A stretch of DNA of 11,533 bases from Kiritimatiellia bacterium. Lineage in GTDB: Bacteria; Verrucomicrobiota; Kiritimatiellia; RFP12; DVOR01. This document shows, in pieces, positions 1 to 5,706 of this stretch (position 1 is its first letter; each line of letters opens with the position of its first letter). Below the pieces are notes generated by a model that did no database searches, had not been told where the DNA came from, and saw only the letters and a program-made list of their open reading frames with translations. The position numbers were made by a program, and so were the translations under genes. The stretch lies in NCBI GenBank assembly GCA_017548245.1, contig JAFYMU010000036.1:1-11533 (forward strand), written 5' to 3'.

Positions 1-257
1 CCCATGGCAATGGAGATGCGCGTGGCGGTGCCGTGGCCAATGAGGGTGCCGAAGGCAATGGTAATCATCATGGCGGGAAAGGTCAGTGCAAAGCCCGCCA
101 ATCCTTCAGGACCCACGCAACGGCCCACGTACAAACGATCGACCACATTGTAGAGTGCGGCTACCAACATCCCAATAATGGCAGGGAGGGAGTACTTCCA
201 CAAGAGGGTTGCGATCGGATAACGTCCGAGTTCTTTAATGATACGATCGTTTGCCAT
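1..257 (-). CDS. MATE-family efflux transporter, N-terminal 85 residues (cut by the window edge)
   Basis: This reading frame starts at the ATG at 257-255 and runs open to base 1, so only the N-terminus is visible. The translation has a short polar cytoplasmic head (MANDRIIKELGRYPIATLLW), then a hydrophobic helix with the run SLPAIIGMLVAALYNVVDR followed by LYVGRCVGPEGLAG, and a second helix (FALTFPAMMITIAFGTLIGH). The 'W-K-Y-S-L-P' entry, 'LYN-VDR' and 'G..G..G.A' pattern is the usual start of MATE (multi antimicrobial extrusion) inner-membrane transporters of the NorM/MepA kind, which export organic cations or other small molecules using an Na+ or H+ gradient. The substrate cannot be told. 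A candidate promoter lies about 50 bases upstream, so it is probably transcribed separately from the phosphatase gene before it. No strong ribosome binding site is seen before the ATG. Family is fairly sure, subfamily not. Confidence 0.8.
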   Translation of the reverse strand, partial: MANDRIIKELGRYPIATLLWKYSLPAIIGMLVAALYNVVDRLYVGRCVGPEGLAGFALTFPAMMITIAFGTLIGHGTATRISIAM

Positions 258-309
258 AATTCTCTACTCTGTCAACGAAATACCGCGGGCCTTCACTTCC
301 AACTTCATT

Positions 310-338
310 ATCATACCATAAAAAGGGGAGTTGGTGAA
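310..338 (-). promoter_or_regulatory. Candidate sigma-70-type promoter for the MATE gene
   Basis: On the minus strand there is a -10 hexamer TATGAT (315-310) preceded by TGG (318-316), giving an extended -10 TGnTATGAT. Exactly 17 bases upstream is TTCACC (338-333), which matches TTGACA at four of six positions. Transcription would start near 303, giving a leader of about 45 bases. It sits between the phosphatase stop and the MATE start. Seen by eye only; no start-site data. Confidence 0.45.
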
Positions 339-353
339 GGAGAATGGTGCGAA

Positions 354-809
354 TCAAAAGTGTTGGCGAACCCATGTTAAGAGGGCCGAACAACCCTCTA
401 GGACATCATAATAGGTCAGGGCGAAGTCACCGGTGTACCACGGATCTGCGATTTCCTCATCACGTCCTGCAAAACTGAGCAAGAGGCGAATCTTCGTGTG
501 CTGTTCGGCAGGTAACATCCGTTTGAGATTGCGCACGTTGGCGTGGTCCATCGCGAGGATGAGGTCGGCGCGTGCGGCATCGCGTGTCGTAATTTGTTGT
601 GCGCGATGGGCGCGTAAGGGAATGTTGCGGCGGGCTAATTCCTTACGCGTGCCCATGTGGGGCGGATTGCCAATCTCCTCGGTGCTTGTGGCGGCAGAGT
701 CAACAGAGACGCGTTGGTCAAGCGCGGCTTCCGTTAAGAGATGCGCCATAACACTCTCTGCCATCGTTGAACGACAGATATTTCCGTGACAAACAAAGAG
801 TAAGTACAT
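354..809 (-). CDS. Low-molecular-weight protein tyrosine phosphatase
   Basis: A 151-residue cytoplasmic phosphatase that hydrolyses phosphotyrosine through a phosphocysteine intermediate. With the start at 809 the P-loop CHGNICRS sits at residues 7-14 (nucleophile C7, R13), and the general-acid loop DPWYTGDF begins at D122, followed by two tyrosines (YYDV) and the normal C-terminal helix. Length is typical. An in-frame GTG four codons upstream (821) would add MEIQ, but the purine-rich Shine-Dalgarno AGGTGGAG at 823-816 lies 6 bases before the ATG at 809 and would overlap that GTG, so 809 is chosen. In many bacteria such enzymes (Wzb/Etp/YwlE types) act on capsule tyrosine kinases or on arginine phosphate; no partner kinase is in the window, so the substrate is open. 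The upstream rpe terminator and the downstream MATE promoter make it look monocistronic, yet no good promoter is visible in the 50 bases before it. Confidence 0.93.
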   Translation of the reverse strand: MYLLFVCHGNICRSTMAESVMAHLLTEAALDQRVSVDSAATSTEEIGNPPHMGTRKELARRNIPLRAHRAQQITTRDAARADLILAMDHANVRNLKRMLPAEQHTKIRLLLSFAGRDEEIADPWYTGDFALTYYDVLEGCSALLTWVRQHF

Positions 810-815
810 CTGAAT

Positions 816-823
816 CTCCACCT
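816..823 (-). promoter_or_regulatory. Shine-Dalgarno site that fixes the phosphatase start
   Basis: AGGTGGAG read on the minus strand lies 6 bases before the ATG at 809-807. It overlaps the alternative GTG at 821-819, which favours the shorter protein. Confidence 0.7.
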
Positions 824-857
824 TTTATGATGTGCGAACCGAAGGCGTTGAAAAATA

Positions 858-884
858 AAAACCACAGGGGTGAGCTGTGGTTTT
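858..884 (-). terminator. Intrinsic terminator after rpe
   Basis: A perfect 10-bp inverted repeat, AAAACCACAG (858-867) against CTGTGGTTTT (875-884), with a 7-base loop. Read on the minus strand the stem runs into TTTTTATTTTT, the expected uridine tract. It begins about 20 bases after the rpe stop. The A-rich left flank gives it some two-way potential, but no plus-strand gene ends here. A second, smaller hairpin (about 887-906) overlaps the rpe stop codon. Confidence 0.85.
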
Positions 885-904
885 AGAAGAACGGTTGGCC
901 GTTT

Positions 905-1582
905 TTACTTGGCCGAACAGTAGGCTGCGGTGCAACGCGCACGCAATTCCTCGATTGCGGCGCCCATATCCGTCTGTTTGAAGAGGAAGGACCCTGCAAC
1001 GAAGGCATTGGCACCTGCGGCTGCGGCAAGCTCTGCCGTTTCAAAGTTCACACCGCCATCCACCATGATGTCCATTTCCGGCAAGGCTTGGCGAAGTTGC
1101 TTAATCTTCGGCAAAACATCGGCAATGAAGGACTGGCCACCATAACCCGGGAAGACGGTCATGCACAAGATTTCATCGGCGCAATCGGCATATTCGAGGG
1201 CCACTTCGGCAGGCGTATCGGGGTTCACCACCAAACCGACACGCACGTTTAAGGCACGAATCTTCGCTGCGAGGGCGCGGATATCAATCTGGTCACGCAT
1301 TTCCAAGTGGAATTGGATCGTGGTGCTCCCCTTTTCAATGAAGCGTTCCGCATAGACGTCGGGATTGGTCATCATCAAGTGGGTATTGATGGGGAAGCCT
1401 TCGGGGAGGTATTTTTGGCAGAGTGCAGAGGTGTCTGGGGCGAACGAGAGATTGGGCACAAAGTGTCCATCCATGATGTCCAAGTGGAGGGCATCGGCGC
1501 CTGCGTCTGCAACACGACGAATCTCGTCACCTAAAGTGGCGAGATTCGCAGCGAGGAGGGAGGGAAGAATCTGAATCTTCAT
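905..1582 (-). CDS. rpe: Ribulose-phosphate 3-epimerase
   Basis: A 225-residue cytoplasmic TIM-barrel enzyme that interconverts D-ribulose 5-phosphate and D-xylulose 5-phosphate in the pentose phosphate pathway. Family signatures are in order: PSLLAAN near residue 7, HLDIMDGHFVPN at 33-44 (metal ligands H33 and D35, general acid/base D35), THLM with H68, VNPDTP at 119-124, the flexible loop MTVFPGYGGQ at 141-150, and VDGGVN with D175 as the second catalytic aspartate, then the phosphate-binding AGS at 196-198. Length is normal. The loop usually reads V-N-P-G-F-G-G; here Asn is Phe and Phe is Tyr, a modest variation. The ATG (1582-1580) shares its A with the last base of the transporter stop codon (TAATG), and AAGG lies about 10 bases before it, so translation is probably coupled. 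The terminator at 858-884 ends the unit. Confidence 0.96.
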   Translation of the reverse strand: MKIQILPSLLAANLATLGDEIRRVADAGADALHLDIMDGHFVPNLSFAPDTSALCQKYLPEGFPINTHLMMTNPDVYAERFIEKGSTTIQFHLEMRDQIDIRALAAKIRALNVRVGLVVNPDTPAEVALEYADCADEILCMTVFPGYGGQSFIADVLPKIKQLRQALPEMDIMVDGGVNFETAELAAAAGANAFVAGSFLFKQTDMGAAIEELRARCTAAYCSAK

Positions 1583-3303
1583 TACATACGACCTTCTTCA
1601 AGCATCGCTTCACCGATATTGAGGCAGTCTTCCTTCAAACGGCGATAGATGTTCAGGATATCGAGTACCACCACGGCGCACAAGGGGTTGATGGTCGGGT
1701 CATGGTCAGCCATGCGCGTCATCTCAGCCTTACGGATTTCCTTCACGCGGGCGGTAATGCCAGCGGCATCCGAGTGCATATGGTTCAACAAATCGGCAGC
1801 GTGCATCTTGCCCTGACGGAAGGCTTCGCAGACGGTGCCAGCGAAGGTGCGGCACATATCATGCAAGCTTTCGATATCGGTCTGGCCACGTTCAGACAAC
1901 TTCATATTGGCCTTGCGCATACGGATGAACTGCTTCAACAAGGCGGCGACATCGTCAGAGATGGACTCCAATTCGTCAGCCACACGCAACAACATACGGG
2001 CGCGGTTGGCGACATCCGAGGGAAGGTTGGTGGTCATAATCACACCCAAGAACTGCGAGACTTCGTGCTGAAGGATGTCGAGTTCTTCTTCGGAGTGGAA
2101 AATCATGTTTTCCGTTTCTTCAGAGATTTCACCATTCAAGGCGGCGCGCACGCTATCCAACAAGGATTCGCAACGCGTGCTCATCAATGCCACTTCCTTG
2201 CGGGCCTGTTCAACAGCCACCACAGGAGCCAACTTGAGCGGGTTCAAGACCGTCAAGCGCGGCAATTCGTGAATCTTGGAGGCGGGGATGATGCGGGTAA
2301 TCAACCAGGCGAACTGCGAGGTGAAGGGCAAGAAGATGACTGTGTTGACTATGTTGAAGGCGGTGTGAATACCTGCCACGGCGAAGCCGAGGGCGGTCGT
2401 ATCCATTTGCGAAATGCCGAACATCTTATCGGCGAGCGGCAACACCATCGGGAAGAAGGGCGCCATAATGACCACGCCAATCAAGTTGAAGAGCGTATGT
2501 GCCAAGGCTGCACGACGGGCATCAGTGGGCGCGCCAATGGCGGCGAACCAAGTGGTGACCGTGGTACCGATGTTCATACCCAACACCAACGTTGCGGCGG
2601 TGTCAAAGGAGATCATACGCTGGGTGACGAGCACCACGGCGATTGCGGTTGTAGCCGAGGAGCTTTGGATGAGGGCCGTGGCAACAGCACCCACCACGAT
2701 GCACTTCAACATCCCCCAAATCGAGAAGGTATTGGTAACCGGATCGGTCACGGCAAAGGACTTGAGGGCTTCAATGAAGCTTTCGGTCTGCGACAAGGGC
2801 GACATGTTGCTCTTGACCAAGTCCAATCCGTAGAAGATCAACCCGAGGCCGAGGAAGATCAAGCCCCAGTACTTCCACGATTCACGTTTGGCGAAGAGGT
2901 AGATTAAGGCAGAGAACCCTGCGAGGCCGAGACCGAAGGTGGCGTCCAACTTCGGGAAGATGGCCACGAGCCAGGCGGTTACGGTGGTACCGATGTTGGC
3001 ACCGATAATCACGTTAATGGCCTGCATCAAGGTCATAATGCCAGAGGTCACCATACCGACGACCATCACAGTGGTCACCGCGGAGGCCTGGATGATACCG
3101 GTCACAACGGCACCAGTTAAGACGCCTGCGAAACGGTTGGTGGTTGCCGCTGCAACAAGTTTACGCATACGCGGACCTGCGACAGCCTGGAGACCTTCAG
3201 AAATCTGCTTCATACCTAAGAGGAAGATACCCAAGCCACCGATAACGGCAGCAAAAGTCCCAAAGGTGAAGACAGTAGCAGTGGAGGCGAGCATGGGATA
3301 CAT
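1582..3303 (-). CDS. Na+/phosphate cotransporter (NptA/PNaS family) with PhoU-like C-terminal domain
   Basis: A 573-residue inner-membrane protein likely to import inorganic phosphate with sodium. The two inverted transport repeats each carry the family's paired motifs: QASAVTT at 72-78 with GANIGTTVTAW at 101-111, and QSSSATT at 213-219 with GMNIGTTVTTW at 242-252. About eight hydrophobic segments lie between residues 15 and 340. From about 365 to the end the protein is soluble and helical (for example EEELDILQHEVSQF and ADELESISDDVAALLKQF), the PhoU-like regulatory tail found in many bacterial members. In the first repeat the QSSSATT consensus is QASAVTT, as is common. Start is the ATG at 3303-3301 with AAAGGAA (3316-3310) 6 bases upstream. 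It overlaps rpe by one base and follows the LysM gene after 43 bases with no clear promoter, so LysM, transporter and rpe may share a transcript. Confidence 0.95.
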   Translation of the reverse strand: MYPMLASTATVFTFGTFAAVIGGLGIFLLGMKQISEGLQAVAGPRMRKLVAAATTNRFAGVLTGAVVTGIIQASAVTTVMVVGMVTSGIMTLMQAINVIIGANIGTTVTAWLVAIFPKLDATFGLGLAGFSALIYLFAKRESWKYWGLIFLGLGLIFYGLDLVKSNMSPLSQTESFIEALKSFAVTDPVTNTFSIWGMLKCIVVGAVATALIQSSSATTAIAVVLVTQRMISFDTAATLVLGMNIGTTVTTWFAAIGAPTDARRAALAHTLFNLIGVVIMAPFFPMVLPLADKMFGISQMDTTALGFAVAGIHTAFNIVNTVIFLPFTSQFAWLITRIIPASKIHELPRLTVLNPLKLAPVVAVEQARKEVALMSTRCESLLDSVRAALNGEISEETENMIFHSEEELDILQHEVSQFLGVIMTTNLPSDVANRARMLLRVADELESISDDVAALLKQFIRMRKANMKLSERGQTDIESLHDMCRTFAGTVCEAFRQGKMHAADLLNHMHSDAAGITARVKEIRKAEMTRMADHDPTINPLCAVVVLDILNIYRRLKEDCLNIGEAMLEEGRM

Positions 3304-3346
3304 AATGTGTTCCTTTGTTCTTTACTAAAAGCGGGTGAGCAAACGA

Positions 3347-3898
3347 TTAAGGATCGGGAATAAACAATTCCTGGCCCACGCGGATACGCGTCGGATCCTT
3401 AATGTTATTAGCCTTCATAATCGACTTGACGTTCACTTTGTAGGCTTGTGCAATGGCAGACAACGTTTGGCCCGCTTCAACCACATGGGTATAACCCGTC
3501 TTCTGGGCGGCGGCCTGCTGCTTTTCAATCGCGGCACGTTGTTTATCTGCGATGGTCTTGATCTTCGTGGAGAGTTCAGAGACGATTTCACCACGCAACT
3601 TGCCCTGGTCGGCCTTGAGCGCGTTGAAATCTGCACGAAGGGCGGCTAATTCATCCTTGGTCGCCGCAGAACCGCCACGCTCCACCGTTGCAAGACGCGC
3701 AGACAACGCGGCTTGCTGTTGCTCAATCACCTCCACCTTTGCCGAGAGGGCTTGCAAGGTGTACTGGATATCACGCAACGTCTGTGCCTGTTGTGCGAGG
3801 GCATAGGTGGTCGCCGAGGCGGCGTTATTGTTACTGCGCTGCGCCATCATCGGGAGGGCAACGCAAACCGTCAAGAGAAGAAATGAGAAGCGTGTCAT
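3347..3898 (-). CDS. Secreted coiled-coil protein with C-terminal LysM domain
   Basis: A 183-residue protein. Residues 1-20 (MTRFSFLLLTVCVALPMMAQ) form a Sec-type signal peptide with likely cleavage after A19. Residues about 34-72 and 80-132 are Ala/Gln/Lys/Glu-rich with heptad-like spacing and should form coiled coils, broken near RGGSAAT. A LysM domain fills residues 137-181 (HVVEAGQTLSAIAQAY, MKANNI, IRVGQELFIP), a fold that binds N-acetylglucosamine polymers such as peptidoglycan. The layout suggests a periplasmic wall-bound protein, with the coiled coil perhaps used for trimerisation or spacing. The frame can be opened nine codons upstream by a GTG at 3925, but that codon is inside the hairpin at 3915-3943 and would precede the signal peptide with polar residues, so the ATG at 3898-3896 is used. 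It lacks a clear Shine-Dalgarno. The exact role is unknown. Confidence 0.85.
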   Translation of the reverse strand: MTRFSFLLLTVCVALPMMAQRSNNNAASATTYALAQQAQTLRDIQYTLQALSAKVEVIEQQQAALSARLATVERGGSAATKDELAALRADFNALKADQGKLRGEIVSELSTKIKTIADKQRAAIEKQQAAAQKTGYTHVVEAGQTLSAIAQAYKVNVKSIMKANNIKDPTRIRVGQELFIPDP

Positions 3899-3914
3899 TT
3901 GATCTGAAAACAGC

Positions 3915-3943
3915 AGAGGTCGCACACCATGCGTGCGACCTCT
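3915..3943 (-). terminator. Strong hairpin between trxA and the LysM gene, probable terminator or attenuator
   Basis: A perfect 11-bp inverted repeat: AGAGGTCGCAC (3915-3925) and GTGCGACCTCT (3933-3943), with a 7-base loop. Read on the minus strand it starts about 12 bases after the thioredoxin stop and is followed by GCTGTTTTC, a short, slightly displaced T run. It therefore fits a trxA terminator of moderate quality. It also lies only 17 bases before the LysM start, leaving no room for a promoter in between, so partial read-through is plausible. An operator is an alternative. Confidence 0.65.
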
Positions 3944-3955
3944 TGAGTGGGTAGG

Positions 3956-4279
3956 TTATTGAACTGCAGCTTCAAGTTTGGCTAAGAGCACATCTGCGCG
4001 TTGCAAACCGACTAACGTTTCGATGGGCTGGCCATCTTTCACAATCACAATCGTCGGAATCGACTGCACGCGGAATTGAGCTGCTAACAAGGGGGATTTA
4101 TCGATGTCGACCTTGCCAACACGGACCTTGCCTTCAAGCGTAGGAGGCAATTCCATCTTGTCAAGAATGGCACCTTGCATCTTGCAAGGACCACACCAAG
4201 TGGCCCAGAAGTCAACGAGCGTGACGCCGGAAGCCACGGCTTCTGCGAAAGAATTCTGATCGTAATGTTCAACGGTCAT
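3956..4279 (-). CDS. trxA: Thioredoxin
   Basis: A 107-residue cytoplasmic thiol-disulfide oxidoreductase, full length for thioredoxin. The redox motif is WCGPCK at residues 28-33 (C29, C32) inside the usual FWATWCGPCK context, D23 of LVDFWA is the buried aspartate, and the cis-proline is P75 in QSIPTIVIV. No signal peptide. AAGGAA (4290-4285) lies 5 bases before the ATG at 4279-4277. It follows the acyltransferase gene after 69 bases but has a convincing extended -10 promoter in that gap and a hairpin after it, so it looks like its own transcription unit and need not belong to the polyene pathway. Confidence 0.95.
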   Translation of the reverse strand: MTVEHYDQNSFAEAVASGVTLVDFWATWCGPCKMQGAILDKMELPPTLEGKVRVGKVDIDKSPLLAAQFRVQSIPTIVIVKDGQPIETLVGLQRADVLLAKLEAAVQ

Positions 4280-4317
4280 GACAGTTCCTTTATGACTGAG
4301 TTTCGTAGAATGGCATT

Positions 4318-4346
4318 AGTATAGCACAAATTGGAGGAGACGAACA
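4318..4346 (-). promoter_or_regulatory. Candidate extended -10 promoter for trxA
   Basis: On the minus strand the sequence TGCTATACT (4326-4318) is a full extended -10 element (TGn plus TATACT, five of six bases). The hexamer 17 bases upstream (4346-4341, TGTTCG) is a poor -35, which extended -10 promoters tolerate. Transcription would start near 4311, about 32 bases before the trxA ATG, with the Shine-Dalgarno in the leader. Confidence 0.5.
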
Positions 4347-4348
4347 TC

Positions 4349-5095
4349 TTAATCTTTGTCCACTGGGGAAGCGGAGGACACGGCAGTATCCAAGTGAGCT
4401 TGAATGGCCTCGGTGAGCTGGCGCGTGCGTTTGACGGCAAGCCCGTGGAAACTGGTTGGCATTTCCTCTAACGCAGGAATTTGTGGTAAGGGAATCACCT
4501 TGATGGTCACGGGGTGGGTGCCCATATCCAAGATGCTTTGCCCCTTGGCCAACATACGATAGTCGTACTGCAACACAATGGGTTGGATCGGGGATTGGGT
4601 GCGAAGCGCCAATTGGGTGCCGCCACGATGCCATTTGTGCATGGATGTGGGGTTGGGCGAACGCGTTCCCTCGGGGAAGATTAAGATATTGTAACCCTTT
4701 TCCAACAGGGCCGGGGCCTCCTCAATGAGGACGGCATCGTCATGCAAGAAGACGCGGCGAACAATGATCCAAAGGAAGGGATGCTTACGCAGGGCGCTCT
4801 TGGCAACCGAGAAGGTGCGCGGCAAGAGGGCGGTGAGGATGACGACGTCAATCAACGAGGGATGGTTCGCCAAGATGACCGCTCCACGGATGGGTTGCGT
4901 CAAGGCACTGCGGTCAATGCGAATCAATCCCGTGATAATGAACCCCTGAAGGATGATGCGCCAGACCGAACGAACCACGACCAAGGCATGTTCTTTCTTC
5001 CGTACAAAGGGCAGCACGAAGTAAGATAAGATAAGCGCGCCTACACCAAAGAGCGCAAAGAACGCGAGGGTAATGCAGCTTCGCAACCATCTCAT
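4349..5095 (-). CDS. PlsC-family 1-acyl-glycerol-3-phosphate acyltransferase-like protein (ApeD-like)
   Basis: A 248-residue membrane-bound acyltransferase. One N-terminal hydrophobic helix spans residues 8-30 (ITLAFFALFGVGALILSYFV). The catalytic motif NHPSLID at 77-83 supplies the HX4D pair H78/D83, KSALRKHP at 99-106 is the second block, FPEGTRS at 140-146 the acceptor-binding motif, and IQPIVLQY at 170-177 the fourth. This is the lysophospholipid acyltransferase pattern. Aryl polyene clusters encode such an enzyme, thought to help anchor the polyene acid in a lipid; general phospholipid synthesis is an alternative. The start ATG at 5095-5093 overlaps the stop of the preceding gene as ATGA, with no Shine-Dalgarno, so translation probably depends on coupling. 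It is the last gene of the polyene operon; no hairpin terminator is evident in the 69 bases after it. Confidence 0.88.
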   Translation of the reverse strand: MRWLRSCITLAFFALFGVGALILSYFVLPFVRKKEHALVVVRSVWRIILQGFIITGLIRIDRSALTQPIRGAVILANHPSLIDVVILTALLPRTFSVAKSALRKHPFLWIIVRRVFLHDDAVLIEEAPALLEKGYNILIFPEGTRSPNPTSMHKWHRGGTQLALRTQSPIQPIVLQYDYRMLAKGQSILDMGTHPVTIKVIPLPQIPALEEMPTSFHGLAVKRTRQLTEAIQAHLDTAVSSASPVDKD

Positions 5096-5703
5096 AGGCG
5101 CACCAAGGTAAAGTAACGGGTGACGAGGGTTGTGGTTTCACCCAAGAGGAAGGACGAGAGGACATCGGTCGTCAAATCAGCCGCCGTCGGATCGCCCGCC
5201 ATGCACTTGCAACGCCAGGTGTCGGCCGGCGCAGGAACGCCATCAGGGAGAATCAAGGCGCCCAAGGTGGGCGTTTGATTGGTCTCCTCGGCGTACACCC
5301 AAAGGGTGCTTTCCTCGGCAATGAGCGCTTCCAATAAACTGCAGTCCAACGTTTCAGATGCTGCCGCGATGGCGCTATAGGAGGCCTTATTCTTTGTAAA
5401 GATAGAGTAAAGGCCAGGTGCTGCATTGTAGACGGAGGTGCTAAAACGCATCGGGGAAACATCGTGTTCGTCGTTAAACGTGGCCACGAGCTTCTTGGTC
5501 AAATCGTCTTCGCCATCTTGCGAGGCAAAGACCACGCGATAATCTTGCGTAAGCTCAGCGGTAATCTGATGGGCCATGGCAAAATAACGCTGTTGCAGTT
5601 TGGAGAGACGGCGCCGTTGTAACGGTGGCACAAAGTCCAGTTGCACCGTTGCATCATGCGGAATCACCGTTGGGCGAAAGAGTTGGATCACCGTTTCATT
5701 CAT
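5092..5703 (-). CDS. Ketosynthase-like chain-length-factor protein (PF13723-type, ApeC-like)
   Basis: A 203-residue protein resembling only the N-terminal half of a ketosynthase. Residues 23-45 (FVPPLQRRRLSKLQQRYFAMA) match the P-P-x-x-R-R-R-L-S opening of the 'beta-ketoacyl synthase N-terminal-like' family, RVVFASQDGE at 56-65 follows, and the central block SPMRFSTSVYNAAPGLYSI at 83-101 is its best-known signature. Where a true ketosynthase has its cysteine in a T-A-C-S-S context the chain reads AIAAASETLD (111-120), so it should not condense. In aryl polyene systems the equivalent protein pairs with a ketosynthase and acts as chain length factor, setting the number of extensions. The C-terminal third is poorly conserved by eye. 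Start ATG at 5703-5701 lies 3 bases after the preceding stop with no strong Shine-Dalgarno; its stop overlaps the next start (ATGA). Confidence 0.82.
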   Translation of the reverse strand: MNETVIQLFRPTVIPHDATVQLDFVPPLQRRRLSKLQQRYFAMAHQITAELTQDYRVVFASQDGEDDLTKKLVATFNDEHDVSPMRFSTSVYNAAPGLYSIFTKNKASYSAIAAASETLDCSLLEALIAEESTLWVYAEETNQTPTLGALILPDGVPAPADTWRCKCMAGDPTAADLTTDVLSSFLLGETTTLVTRYFTLVRL

Positions 5704-5706
5704 AAC

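Noticed and set aside
33..380. 115-codon open frame on the plus strand near the left edge
   Set aside because: It is antisense to the MATE start and its promoter region, and its composition is shadow-like.
810..857. Promoter for the phosphatase gene (TTCAAC ... TCATAA)
   Set aside because: Both hexamers are poor, the spacer is 16, and the implied start would fall in or after the Shine-Dalgarno. Not listed as a feature.
1702..2907. 401-codon open frame on the plus strand
   Set aside because: It lies entirely antisense to the Na+/Pi cotransporter, whose motifs and membrane segments are unmistakable. The plus-strand translation is rich in His, Gly, Glu and Arg with no recognisable domain, typical of a shadow frame.
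3304..3346. Promoter between the LysM gene and the Na+/Pi transporter (TTAATC, 17 bases, TAGTAA)
   Set aside because: Weak matches at both elements in a 43-base gap; co-transcription with the LysM gene explains the layout as well.
3923..3925. GTG as an earlier start for the LysM protein
   Set aside because: It lies within the stem of the hairpin at 3915-3943 and would put polar residues before a good signal peptide that begins at the ATG at 3898.
4290..4634. 114-codon minus-strand frame overlapping the 3' part of the PlsC gene
   Set aside because: Out of frame with the PlsC gene, which has all four acyltransferase motifs; no recognisable features of its own.
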